Part shown: positions 16,103 to 25,700 of the stretch, one piece after another | Position numbering within the stretch: the first letter of the stretch is position 1 | Layout of the letters: every line of letters begins with the position of its first letter | DNA from: Paenibacillus sophorae | GTDB lineage: Bacteria; Bacillota; Bacilli; Paenibacillales; Paenibacillaceae | DNA: 64,000 bases | Assembly (NCBI RefSeq): GCF_018966525.1 | Contig: NZ_CP076607.1 | Location: 4,154,001-4,218,000, forward strand | Direction of reading: 5' to 3' | Program-made: the position numbers and the translations under genes | Notes under the pieces: generated by a model | Databases searched by the model: none | What the model was told of the DNA's origin: nothing | Seen by the model: only the letters and a program-made list of their open reading frames with translations

Positions 16103-17566
16103 CTATATTGAATTTAGTCTGGTCACCTTAAGAGACAGAAGTTCTACGTTGCCTTCATGCGCAAAAATCTCCAGTCCATCATCCTGCGGGTCGGGAAATA
16201 TCAAATCGGTAATCACGCACTCTCCGCCGCCCGAAAATACTTCAACCGATGATCTGTCTACCCAAAGCTGCAAACGCAAGCGGTTATCGCGGGGTACGAG
16301 CGCCACACCGTGTTTGCCGGGAAAAAGTTCATGGAACAGCACTTCTCCGGAAGATGCCCGGTCCACGTACAGCTCTCCGCTGCGGGAATCATACCCTACT
16401 ATTGTAGCACGGTTCCCTTCCTCTGCTACCCTTACTCTGAACCCGAACGAAGTAGCGGAGCCAAGCACGAATTCGGCGTCAACCAAATAGGAATCCCCCT
16501 TGATTTGCATGAGGCGCATATTTCCTTCGATAGTCAGGCCCTTAAGCAGCAGCGTCTCTTCCGCAAGCTTCGAAAGCTCGGCTATAGGACGCTGAATCAG
16601 CCTTATTTCACCATCAACGGCTCTTAGGGAAAGCTCTCTCGGGATCGTCATTGCACCTCTCCAGCCTTCGGTAGGCGTAACCTTAGCATATTTCCAGTTG
16701 CTCATCCACCCCAAATAAATTCTTCGCCCGTCCCCGGCCGGTATATCCGAGAAGCTGACCCCCGCATAATTGTCCCGCCCATGGTCGAGCCAGTATACGG
16801 CTTCGGGATCACGCTCATTCACGAATAACTTCCCGTCGAAATGGCCGACAAAATACTGAGTCCGGGAACCCTCGGGAATGCCCACGGCATCTCCTATGCT
16901 GACAAGCAAAACCCATTTTGTTCTCTGAGGATTCCCGGGGGCAACCAATTCAAACAGATCCGGACATTCCCAGACACCGTCATGGGAGCCGTGCCCCTCT
17001 CCAAACTCGCTGGCAAAGGTCCACTCCATCAGATTCGGAGAAGTGTAGATGCAGACGGTCTGACCGGTGGCAAGAATCATGATCCATCGCCCCGAAGCTT
17101 CATGCCAGAACACCTTGGGGTCTCGGTAATCGGAGTAGCGTGGGTCCTCCAGTACGGGATTCCCGCTATATTTTATCCAGGTACGTCCGTTATCACTGCT
17201 GTAAGCCAGACTTTGCCGCTCCCGTTGCCGCTCGGTTCCCGGGTATTCATCATGATGTGTGAAGATGGCTACAAGACCGGGCTTCCCGCCAAAAAAACCT
17301 GACGTGTCGTTCCAATCCACAACAGCGCTGCCGGAGAAAATCTGCCCGTGCTCATCAGGCGCCAGCGCGATCAGAAGATGCTGCCAGTGCACCATATCGT
17401 GGCTTACAGCATGCCCCCAGTGCATAGGCCCCCAGGTCATACCGAAGGGATGATATTGATAGAAAAGATGATATTCTCCATTAAAGTACACCATGCCGTT
17501 CGGATCATTCATCCAGTGCGAGCGGGGAGTAAAATGATAAAGCGGACGATATTTGTCTTTATTCAT
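16103..17566 (-). CDS. Glycoside hydrolase family 32 (fructan/sucrose hydrolase)
   Basis: GH32 enzymes hydrolyse beta-fructofuranosidic bonds in sucrose, levan, inulin or their oligosaccharides. The 487-residue protein has the five-bladed propeller signatures WMNDPNG (nucleophile Asp21), FYQYHP, SGSAV, YRDP (transition-state stabiliser Asp149) and WECPDLF (acid/base Glu200), then the C-terminal beta-sandwich (about 350-487). There is no signal peptide, so hydrolysis is expected in the cytoplasm after import by the adjacent ABC permeases. No PTS gene accompanies it, which argues against a sucrose-6-phosphate substrate. The exact substrate cannot be read from sequence. ATG start, with AGGAGG about 12 bases upstream. 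Confidence 0.93.
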   Translation of the reverse strand: MNKDKYRPLYHFTPRSHWMNDPNGMVYFNGEYHLFYQYHPFGMTWGPMHWGHAVSHDMVHWQHLLIALAPDEHGQIFSGSAVVDWNDTSGFFGGKPGLVAIFTHHDEYPGTERQRERQSLAYSSDNGRTWIKYSGNPVLEDPRYSDYRDPKVFWHEASGRWIMILATGQTVCIYTSPNLMEWTFASEFGEGHGSHDGVWECPDLFELVAPGNPQRTKWVLLVSIGDAVGIPEGSRTQYFVGHFDGKLFVNERDPEAVYWLDHGRDNYAGVSFSDIPAGDGRRIYLGWMSNWKYAKVTPTEGWRGAMTIPRELSLRAVDGEIRLIQRPIAELSKLAEETLLLKGLTIEGNMRLMQIKGDSYLVDAEFVLGSATSFGFRVRVAEEGNRATIVGYDSRSGELYVDRASSGEVLFHELFPGKHGVALVPRDNRLRLQLWVDRSSVEVFSGGGECVITDLIFPDPQDDGLEIFAHEGNVELLSLKVTRLNSI

Positions 17567-17592
17567 CAGTCAGCCAGTCCTCCTCAGTACGG

Positions 17593-18423
17593 TCAACCTT
17601 TGATTCCGGCGCTGGTAATTCCTTGTACATAATATTTTTGCAGCAGCAGGAACAGTACAATGATCGGAACGGTCGTGAAGGTCAGCGTCGCCATAATTTG
17701 CCCGTAATAGATCGGGGGCAGCGTGAAGAAAGTCTGGATGCCTAGCTGAATATTGCGCAGTGATTCCCCCGTTGTCACCAGAATCGGCCACATGAAATCT
17801 CCCCAATGACTAATGAAATCAAGGATGAACGCGGTTGCAAAAACCGGTCCCGAGAGCGGAACAACGATGGATGCAAAGGTCTTCAGCGGACCCGATCCGT
17901 CAATGGAGGCGGACTCCAATATTTCATTCGGAATGTCCATAAAAAACTGGCGGAACATAAAAATGCTAAAACAGTTTGCAATAAAAGGAACGATCAAGGC
18001 AAACCAGGTATTAACCCAATGCAAAGCGTTAACTACCAGGTACAGCGGCATCAGAATGCTCTCAAACGGAACGATCATCAAGGCGATAATGCACACAAGA
18101 ATAAATTCATTGCCTCTGAAGCGCAGCTTGGCCAGCGCGTAACCACAGATCGAATTGACCCCAAGCCCGCTGATGCAAATGACGGACACGTAAAAAATGC
18201 TGTTGAACAGATACTTTATCATCGGAATCCGTTCAAACGCCGATCTGTAATTGTCCAAGGTGAGATTGAGAGGCAGCAATGATTTCAGCGAGCTCAGATC
18301 GGAAAAAATTTGGTTCTCCGGCTTGAGCGAGGACACGACCATCCATAACAGCGGGATAATGAACAGCAGCGACATAATAAGGTTAAGAATGTACAACAGC
18401 AGCTTCGTTCGGGTATCTCTCAT
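17593..18423 (-). CDS. Carbohydrate ABC transporter permease (MalG/CUT1 type)
   Basis: This 276-residue inner-membrane permease has about six transmembrane helices. The EAA loop that contacts the ATPase reads EILESASIDGSGPLKTFASI (given in part), and the C-terminal segment QKYYVQGITSAGIKG is typical of CUT1 MalG-like subunits. ATG start with GGAGGG upstream. It lies 18 bases after the partner permease and 26 bases before the GH32 gene, so both act on the same sugar. No ATPase gene is in the cluster; a shared MsmX-type ATPase elsewhere is likely. Confidence 0.94.
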   Translation of the reverse strand: MRDTRTKLLLYILNLIMSLLFIIPLLWMVVSSLKPENQIFSDLSSLKSLLPLNLTLDNYRSAFERIPMIKYLFNSIFYVSVICISGLGVNSICGYALAKLRFRGNEFILVCIIALMIVPFESILMPLYLVVNALHWVNTWFALIVPFIANCFSIFMFRQFFMDIPNEILESASIDGSGPLKTFASIVVPLSGPVFATAFILDFISHWGDFMWPILVTTGESLRNIQLGIQTFFTLPPIYYGQIMATLTFTTVPIIVLFLLLQKYYVQGITSAGIKG

Positions 18424-18441
18424 GTCCTGATCTTCCCTCCG

Positions 18442-19362
18442 TTATTTATCTCTAAGAAATTTTTTCATCGAGAATGAGATGAGCACGACAATCAGGAAGA
18501 AAATGACGGAAATAGCGGAAGCGTACCCCGCATTCCTGAACTGGAAGCCTTGTTGGTAAATCAGCAGGGCCAGCGTTCGGGTCGAGTTCTCCGGACCGCC
18601 GTTCGTCATAATGTAAGGTTGAACGAACAGCTTCACGGCCTGAATCGTCGTAATCGTCAACACAAAGACTGTTACATTGTAGAGGCTCGGTATGGTAATG
18701 TAGCGGAGCTGCTGAAGCTTGTTCGCACCGTCTATCGAAGAGGCCTCGTATATATCCTTGGAGATTCCTTGAAGACCGGCCAGAAAAATCATCATTTGGT
18801 AGCCGGCGGCCTGCCAAACCGACATGAAGATAATCGAATTCATCGCCTGGGAGGAGCTGCGCAGAAAAGGCTGATTCGAAATGCCGAAGAAATGAAGCGC
18901 CGAGTTAATCAAACCTTCATTCGGATTGTACAGGGAAATCCATAGAATGGCGATAACGGTCATGGAGGTGACGACGGGGCTGAAGTAAGCGATCCGGAAT
19001 ACGTTCCGCAGCTTGAGGCTGTTGTTGACGAGCAAGGCCAGCATTAAAGCGACGCCCGATTGAACCGGCACGACTATCACCGTGAAATAGAGAGTGTTCC
19101 AGAGCGATTTATAGAACAGGCCGTCGGTAAAGAGAAGCTTGTAATTGTCTAGACCGGTAAAATGAATTTTATCCGGTCGCAGCAGATTGAATTTCGTGAA
19201 CCCGAAAGCCACGGCCAGCAGAAAAGGCAGTACCAGAAAAAAGATCAGCAGGAGAACCGCCGGTGTGACAAATGAATAGCCGACCAGGGTTTCCCGTCTT
19301 TTCTGCCGGCTGAAAGTCGATATATGCTCGCGCTTATGCGCATTCATTGCCGTTTGCATCAT
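18442..19362 (-). CDS. Carbohydrate ABC transporter permease (MalF/CUT1 type)
   Basis: This 306-residue permease has an N-terminal cytoplasmic segment, six predicted membrane helices beginning near LVGYSFVTPAVLLLIFFLV, and an EAA-type loop (DIYEASSIDGANKLQQLRYI, followed by TIPSL). It forms the heterodimeric channel with the downstream MalG-like protein. The start is one of two adjacent ATGs just after AAAGGAAG; a longer frame upstream has no family similarity and overlaps the end of the binding-protein spacer. It follows the binding-protein gene by 84 bases. Confidence 0.93.
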   Translation of the reverse strand: MMQTAMNAHKREHISTFSRQKRRETLVGYSFVTPAVLLLIFFLVLPFLLAVAFGFTKFNLLRPDKIHFTGLDNYKLLFTDGLFYKSLWNTLYFTVIVVPVQSGVALMLALLVNNSLKLRNVFRIAYFSPVVTSMTVIAILWISLYNPNEGLINSALHFFGISNQPFLRSSSQAMNSIIFMSVWQAAGYQMMIFLAGLQGISKDIYEASSIDGANKLQQLRYITIPSLYNVTVFVLTITTIQAVKLFVQPYIMTNGGPENSTRTLALLIYQQGFQFRNAGYASAISVIFFLIVVLISFSMKKFLRDK

Positions 19363-19446
19363 CCATTCTTCCTTTCGCGCAGCTGATAATAAGCTTCGGC
19401 AAAGGCGCTGCGCAGCGTCTTTGCCGCTGGAGGATTTCACCGTCTG

Positions 19447-20739
19447 CTATTCGGCAAAATTGCGCTTGTACTCTTCATCATAAGTGGAAGCCACGTTGTC
19501 CAGAGACTTTTTGACATCCGCGCCGACCATAATATCCGTTAACGCCTCGGCAAATTTCTGCGTCAGCACCGGATACGCAGGAGTAACCGGTCTGGCATGG
19601 GACACGCCCGTAACCTGCTCTTTGATAATCCGAAGCGGAAGCTCATTGTATTCCGTCAAGCTCTCAAACGCCGATTTGCGGCTGGCCGGCATGCTGATAG
19701 CCTGGGCCAATTGGGTCGAGCTGTCTTTATTCGTAATCCATTTGATTACCTCCGCCGCTTCCTTCGGATGCTTGGTGTCGACCGATACCCCTACCGCCCA
19801 GCTTCCGGAAGGCGCGGTTTGAGTGCCTCCTGCCTTTTTGGGGAAATAAGTGATGCCCCACTCCAGATCCGGATAATTTTTGAAGCCGGGAATGTTCCAT
19901 GGACCCCCGAGCTTGGTGGCCGCTTTTCCTTCCTCGAATTCTGTCGGCTTTGGATCAATATTGAACAGCTTCTCATTCGCCAGCTTTTGCAGGAACTCTG
20001 CCGCCTCTACGCCCTGCGGGCTGTTGACGAACCCCTCTGCGGTTGTCCCTTCTTTATTGACAATATCGGTGCCGCCGGAAATCCATAGCTGCTCGAAGGC
20101 GTAGGTCATCCACTCCCCTTTGTCATTAATCATGTTCGTGCCGAACACGCCGTCCTTGGACGTCTTCTTCATCACGTCGTACCATTCATCCCAGGTCCAG
20201 GCATTTTCGATTTTGTCCGGAGGCGTTATTCCGTGTTCAGCCATAATTTTTTTGTTGTAAAAAAGCACGACAGAGGATTCGTTCAGCCCCGGTGCGTAAA
20301 ATTTGCCTTGGTACGAGCCTTGCTGAAGGATCGAGGGGACGAAATCGTCCAGATCTTCCTTGGAGAAATACTCATCCAGCGGGATTATAATCTCCGAGGC
20401 CGCATAGTTAGCGATGTTAGGTCCGTCCATTGCCAGAACATCCGGAAGAGTATGGGAAGCGACGGCGGCATTGATTTTATCTTCATAGGCAAAAGAGTTG
20501 CCCCGGGTAATGACCTCCATCTTGACATGGATCTTCCCTTTATTCGCCTGGTTGAATTCCTCAATCCGCTTTACGTACACATTGTCCTCGACCTCGCTGG
20601 CCTGCGGACGCCAGAAGGTGAGTTCAACCACCGATCCGTCTCCCTGCCCGCCGCTGTTTGAATTGGCGTTTTTTGTCTCGCCGGAGCATCCCGCGAGCAG
20701 CGACAAGGCCAAGAGTGATAGTAGAATCCCCTTTTTCAT
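19447..20739 (-). CDS. Sugar ABC transporter solute-binding lipoprotein
   Basis: This 430-residue extracellular binding protein has a lipoprotein signal peptide with lipobox LLAGC, so Cys18 should be lipid-modified and anchor the protein to the outer face of the membrane. The mature part matches family 1 solute-binding proteins (VELTFWRPQASE; later PPDKIENAWTWDEWYDVM). It hands oligosaccharide to the two permeases encoded just downstream. The ATG follows AGGA by nine bases. It is the first gene of the import operon, preceded by a near-consensus cre site and by the terminator of the sensor-kinase gene. Confidence 0.94.
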   Translation of the reverse strand: MKKGILLSLLALSLLAGCSGETKNANSNSGGQGDGSVVELTFWRPQASEVEDNVYVKRIEEFNQANKGKIHVKMEVITRGNSFAYEDKINAAVASHTLPDVLAMDGPNIANYAASEIIIPLDEYFSKEDLDDFVPSILQQGSYQGKFYAPGLNESSVVLFYNKKIMAEHGITPPDKIENAWTWDEWYDVMKKTSKDGVFGTNMINDKGEWMTYAFEQLWISGGTDIVNKEGTTAEGFVNSPQGVEAAEFLQKLANEKLFNIDPKPTEFEEGKAATKLGGPWNIPGFKNYPDLEWGITYFPKKAGGTQTAPSGSWAVGVSVDTKHPKEAAEVIKWITNKDSSTQLAQAISMPASRKSAFESLTEYNELPLRIIKEQVTGVSHARPVTPAYPVLTQKFAEALTDIMVGADVKKSLDNVASTYDEEYKRNFAE

Positions 20740-20767
20740 ATGACACCGTCCTATCAAATGAAGTTTT

Positions 20768-20781
20768 TGATTACGCTTTCA
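20768..20781 (-). promoter_or_regulatory. cre site (CcpA operator) upstream of the binding-protein gene
   Basis: The minus strand reads TGAAAGCGTAATCA, matching 13 of 14 positions of TGWAANCGNTNWCA. It lies 29 bases before the start codon, just downstream of a possible -10 box (TATGAT), where CcpA would block initiation or elongation. This fits glucose repression of an alternative sugar operon. Confidence 0.72.
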
Positions 20782-20870
20782 TCATAAAAGGAAATGTGTT
20801 CTTCTCCTACTCTAAAAAATGGGGAATGGTGGACTTTTCTACTGAAAGCATTTTGGGGTTTTTATGAAAA

Positions 20871-20917
20871 CAAACAAAATCCGGCTGAGGACACTACTCG
20901 GTGTGCCCCCGGCCGGA
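20871..20917 (-). terminator. Rho-independent terminator overlapping the sensor-kinase stop codon
   Basis: Minus strand TCCGGC pairs with GCCGGA and inside it GGGGGCAC pairs with GTGTCCTC (two G-U pairs), with loop ACCGAGTA and TTTTGTTTG following. The left arm is the last coding part of the kinase gene and the TAG stop lies in the loop. It separates the kinase transcript from the import operon. Confidence 0.75.
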
Positions 20918-22735
20918 CTCTGCTATATCGAGAGGAAGCCGCAAAATGACAGTTGTCCCCTCATTCAATTTCGAGCGGATGTCCACTCCATAACCCGGAC
21001 CATACAGCAGCTTGATCCGTTGGTTGACATTCTGAATTCCGATGGAAACCGCGGCGGCGTCCGTATCCTCATGAATTTTCAGCACACGGGCTATCGTCTC
21101 TAGGGACATCCCTTTACCGTTGTCGGTAACAGTGAATATTCTGCCGGTCTGATCGATCTTTCCTGTCACATGAATAAGTCCGCCCTGCTCCTTATCTTCA
21201 AGAGCGTGAACCAGGGCATTCTCAATAAACGGCTGCAAAAAAAACTTGGGCACTGAGTGGCGTTCCAGTTCCGGTTCAATCTCATAAGTCACCGCGAATT
21301 TGTCTTCAAAACGGCGGCTCATAATAAACACATAATTCTTTAGATAGTTCAGATCCTCGAAAAAAACAACCTTCCCCGGGCTTTTGGCCGTATATTCCAG
21401 CATTTCCGACAGCTCAACAAGCATTTTGCTGATCAGGGACTGTTTATTTTCAATGGCTAAATAATTGATGATATTCAGTGTATTATACAAAAAATGCGGA
21501 TTGAACTGGAAATTAAGCGCTTTGAGCTCAGCTTCCAGCTCTTTCATCTTTGCTTTGTAGTTTTCTTCTATCAGTGTATAAATACTTTCATTCATCTGGT
21601 TGAACTTGTGAATGATAATGTTAAGCTCCCTGGTGCCTGCGGATTCGATCCACGTATTGAAGTGTCCGTCGCCGCTCCGGTTGATGCCTCGCAGCAGCTT
21701 GATTAGCGGCATGGTAATCCGGCCGGATAATATCGCGGCGACCACCACCGATATCAGGGTGATAATCAATACGGAGTACAGAGTATACTCGAACATGTCG
21801 GGCAGTGTCCGCTTCAGATTTTTATACGGAATAAAAACCGCCGTCAGCCAGCCTGTCGTCTTTATGGTATCAAAGCAGACGACCAGCTTCTGCCCGCCGA
21901 GCGTGATATACTCTGTGCCGCTCTTCTTGCTTATGGCGCGCGCAATCCACTCCCGGCTTACCTCGGCCGGATCGCCGGCCAGCTCCGAACTGGATAGGAC
22001 AGCCCCTTCCCGGGTGTACATATGGTAATAAGAGCCTTCCACGTTCAAGCTTTCCTCAAGAGCACGCTGAAACATGAATTCCTGAAAGTTCACGACCAAA
22101 ATCGGCCGCTCAATACTCTTCTTCATTTGGATCAGGATGTTGTTCCGGACAATCGCGAAATTCATCAGCCGCGTTGCCGTAAAGACGTATTGGTCTTTCT
22201 CCGAAGGAGCGGTCGAGTAAAATTGCTCCAGCAGATTATAGGTGGGAATCCAGGTTATGCTGCTGAGCGATTCGGTCCCGATCTTATAAATTTTGGAAAG
22301 GAAGTAATCCTTCTTCGGAATCCAAAAAGACGGTGTTTCTCCGAAGGTATAATCCCTGGTGACCAAGTTAACCGAAAACATATCCTCCGAGGTTGGAAAG
22401 TATTTTTGCAATATCCGCGTAATTTTGCGGTCCGAGTCAATGGTGAAGTCTCTGGACCGCAAGTTGTCCGTATTGAAGAATTGAAACAGATCCTGATCCA
22501 GATGCATATTAATGGCGCTTTGCTCCACCCTGGCCAGGCTGCTGTCCAGCGATTGATTACCCATCCGCACAAGTCCCAGCGATGTTTCACTGGCATTCTT
22601 CAAAATCACATCGGAGCTTTTGACGTTATACCCCACAGCCATTACCGCCAGAGACAAGACAGTCATGGCGATAAAGGAGAGCGTCAGCCTTGTCCGCAGG
22701 CTCATATGGAATAGAAACGCTTTGACTCTCCGCAC
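20894..22735 (-). CDS. YesM-type sensor histidine kinase
   Basis: This 613-residue membrane kinase has a first transmembrane helix (about 13-35), an extracellular sensor region of about 270 residues, a second helix (about 316-338), a HAMP-like linker, the His_kinase domain with phosphoacceptor His414 in FQFNPHFLYNTLN, and an HATPase domain (FIENALVHA, DNGKGM, GIGIQNVNQRI). The GTG start has GGAGG eight bases upstream. It begins only 54 bases after polC with no visible terminator between, so some read-through from polC is possible. It likely senses fructan-type sugars, perhaps via the binding protein, and phosphorylates the YesN-like regulator at the other end of the cluster. Confidence 0.93.
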   Translation of the reverse strand: MRRVKAFLFHMSLRTRLTLSFIAMTVLSLAVMAVGYNVKSSDVILKNASETSLGLVRMGNQSLDSSLARVEQSAINMHLDQDLFQFFNTDNLRSRDFTIDSDRKITRILQKYFPTSEDMFSVNLVTRDYTFGETPSFWIPKKDYFLSKIYKIGTESLSSITWIPTYNLLEQFYSTAPSEKDQYVFTATRLMNFAIVRNNILIQMKKSIERPILVVNFQEFMFQRALEESLNVEGSYYHMYTREGAVLSSSELAGDPAEVSREWIARAISKKSGTEYITLGGQKLVVCFDTIKTTGWLTAVFIPYKNLKRTLPDMFEYTLYSVLIITLISVVVAAILSGRITMPLIKLLRGINRSGDGHFNTWIESAGTRELNIIIHKFNQMNESIYTLIEENYKAKMKELEAELKALNFQFNPHFLYNTLNIINYLAIENKQSLISKMLVELSEMLEYTAKSPGKVVFFEDLNYLKNYVFIMSRRFEDKFAVTYEIEPELERHSVPKFFLQPFIENALVHALEDKEQGGLIHVTGKIDQTGRIFTVTDNGKGMSLETIARVLKIHEDTDAAAVSIGIQNVNQRIKLLYGPGYGVDIRSKLNEGTTVILRLPLDIAESGRGHTE

Positions 22736-22789
22736 ATGACCGACCTCCGAAATCGTAGTCGCTTAGAGGCAGCGGGACTGCTCAAGACC

Positions 22790-25700
22790 TTAGAACAAGG
22801 ATAGCTGATTGCTCTCCGGCAATCCCCGGAAGCAGCCCATACCGGTGAGAAGCTCGATGATCGTCTTACTGGCCTTGGATTTTTGCTGAAAATCCTCAAT
22901 AGATAGAAACTCTCCGGCATCTTTAGCCGCTGCAATATTCTTCGCCGCATTATCGCCGATACCGGCCAGCGCGGAGAATGGAGGGATAAGGCTTTCTCCA
23001 TCAACCGTGAACTTGGTAGCGTCTGAGCGGTACAGATCGATGCTCTTGAACGTAAAGCCGCGAGCCGTCATTTCCAGAGCCATTTCGAGGATCGGCAGCA
23101 TCGCTTTTTCTTTCGGCAGAGCCTGGAAGCCCTTCGCCTCAATCTCGACAATCTGCCGTAGAATGGCGTCGTAGCCCTGGCAGCACAGCTCAATGTCGAA
23201 ATCCTCCGCACGAACCGAGAAATATGTCGCATAATAGTGTATCGGGTAATACAGTTTAAAAAAGGCGGTCCGCACTGCGGAGATAACATAAGCCGCGGCG
23301 TGGGCCTTCGGGAACATATACTGGATTTTGAGGCAGGAATCGATGTACCACATCGGCACCTTGCACTTCTTCATCTCCTCGATCCATTCGGGCGTCAATC
23401 CTTTGCCTTTCCGCACGCTCTCCGTGATCTTGAACGCAAGCCCAGCGTCCATGCCCGCTTTGTAAATCAGATAAAGCATGATGTCGTCACGGCAGCCGAT
23501 AACCGTCTTGATGTTGCAGGTGTTGTTCTTGATGAGCTCCTGCGCGTTGCCAAGCCAAACCCCTGTTCCGTGAGACAAACCTGAAATCTGCAAAAGATCG
23601 GCAAAGCTCGACGGCTTCGATTCAACGAGCATCTGGCGCACAAACTTCGTGCCCATCTCCGGCACTCCGTAGGTAGCGACGGGCGTTCGGATCTTCTCTG
23701 GCGTCACGCCAAGCGCTTCCGTCGAGTTGAACATGCTCATGACCTTCGGGTCGTTCATCGGAATCGTCGTCGGATCGACGTCCGTCAAATCCTGCAGCAT
23801 CCGCATCATCGTCGGATCGTCATGGCCCAGAATATCGAGCTTCAGCAGGTTGGCGTCAAAGGCGTGATAGTCGAAATGCGTCGTCTTCCATTCCGAGTTC
23901 ACGTCGTCGGCCGGATATTGAACCGGAGTAATATCTTCAACCTCGATGTAATCCGGCACGACGACAATGCCACCGGGATGCTGGCCCGTATTCCGTTTGA
24001 CGCCCGTACAGCCCGCCGCCAGACGGCTGAGCTCGGCGCCGCGCCAGCGCTTATGATGATCCTCTTCGTACTTCTTGGCGAATCCAAAGGCCGTCTTCTC
24101 CGCCACGGTTCCGATGGTTCCCGCCCGGAAGACGCTTTTCTCGCCGAACAGCACCTTCGTATAATTATGCGCATGCGGCTGGTACTCACCGGAAAAGTTA
24201 AGATCGATATCGGGCACCTTATCTCCCTTGAAACCGAGGAATGTTTCGAACGGAATGTCCTGCCCTTCGCCTTTCAGCTTCCCACCGCAGTTCGGACATG
24301 CCTTATCCGGAAGGTCGAAGCCGCTCGGCACGCTGCCGTCGAGAAACCACTCGCTATGGCGGCATTCCGGGTTGAGGCAGATGTAATGCGCCGGCAGCGG
24401 ATTAACCTCTGAGATGCCAAGGAACGTTGCAACCACTGAAGAGCCAACCGAACCCCGGGAGCCGACGAGGTACCCGTCCTGGTTCGATTTTTTAACCAGC
24501 CGCTCAGAAATAAGATAGTTGGCAGAGAAGCCGTACTTGATAATCGGCTCCAGCTCTTTTTCCAGGCGGGCGACGACCACCTCAGGCAGTTCCTCTCCAT
24601 AAATGGATCTTGCGGTCCGGTAGCAGGTTTCGCGGATTTCCTCATCCGCACCATCAATAATTGGAGTAAACAACTTATCGGGGAACAGCTCGATTGATTC
24701 GAACCGCTCCGCCAGTTCCACCGTGTTGGTCACGACGACCTCAAGCGCCTTATCCTCGCCCAGAAAATCAAATTCCTGAAGCATTTCTTCTGTTGTCCGG
24801 AAGTGCGCGTCCGGCTTGCGCTGATCTTTTAACGGACTGAATCCGGTAATGCCGTGAATCGTAATGTCGCGGAACAGCTTGTCGCGCGGCTCCAAATAAT
24901 GCACGTTTCCGGTGGCAATAACCGGCTTGTTCATTTTTTCCCCAATTTCGCAAATCCGCCGGACGACGCCGCGAAGCTCTTCGGGGCTTGCCACAAAGCC
25001 TTTATCCACCAAATGCATATACATGGTCAGCGGCTGAATTTCCAGTATGTCATAGAACCCTGCGACTTCCATCGCTTCCTCGACCGTTTTGTTCAAGACG
25101 GCTTCGAAGAACTCGCCCCGCTCGCAGCCGGAGATGACCAATAAGCCTTCCCGCATTTCTTCCAGCTTCGACTTAGGAATGCAGGGCACCCGCTTGAAAT
25201 AATCGGTGTGAGATAAGGATACCAGCTTGTACAGGTTCTTCTTACCCGTCATATTTAAGGCGTAGATGCAGCAGTGGAACGGACGTGTGTTGGACAGATC
25301 CTTGCCGACCTCGTCGTTCAGACGGTCCAGCATCGTTAGCCCTTTCAGCTTCTCGGCGTCTGCCAAAAGTCCGTTCAGGACTCCACCTAGCGCCACCGTA
25401 TCGTCTACCGCGCGGTGATGGCTTTCCAGCAATACTTTATATTTGTCGGCCAACGTGTTGAGCCGGTGATTTTTCATATTCGGATGCAGCAGTCGCGCCA
25501 GTTCCAGCGTATCGAGTGAAGGATTGGGCAGAGGCGGCAGCCCAAACTTGGCAAGCGATGCCTGGATAAACCCCATATCGAACCGGGCGTTATGCGCCAC
25601 AAGAACACTGTCCCGGGCAAACTTAACGAAATCATGCAGCACCGGTTCCAAATCCGGCGCATCCTTAACCATATCGTCCGTGATGTTCGTGAGCTGCTGG

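Noticed and set aside
14480..22735. Sugar cluster as a genomic island with att sites or transposase
   Set aside because: No integrase, transposase, tRNA gene or direct repeat was seen at its ends, and composition looks like that of its neighbours.
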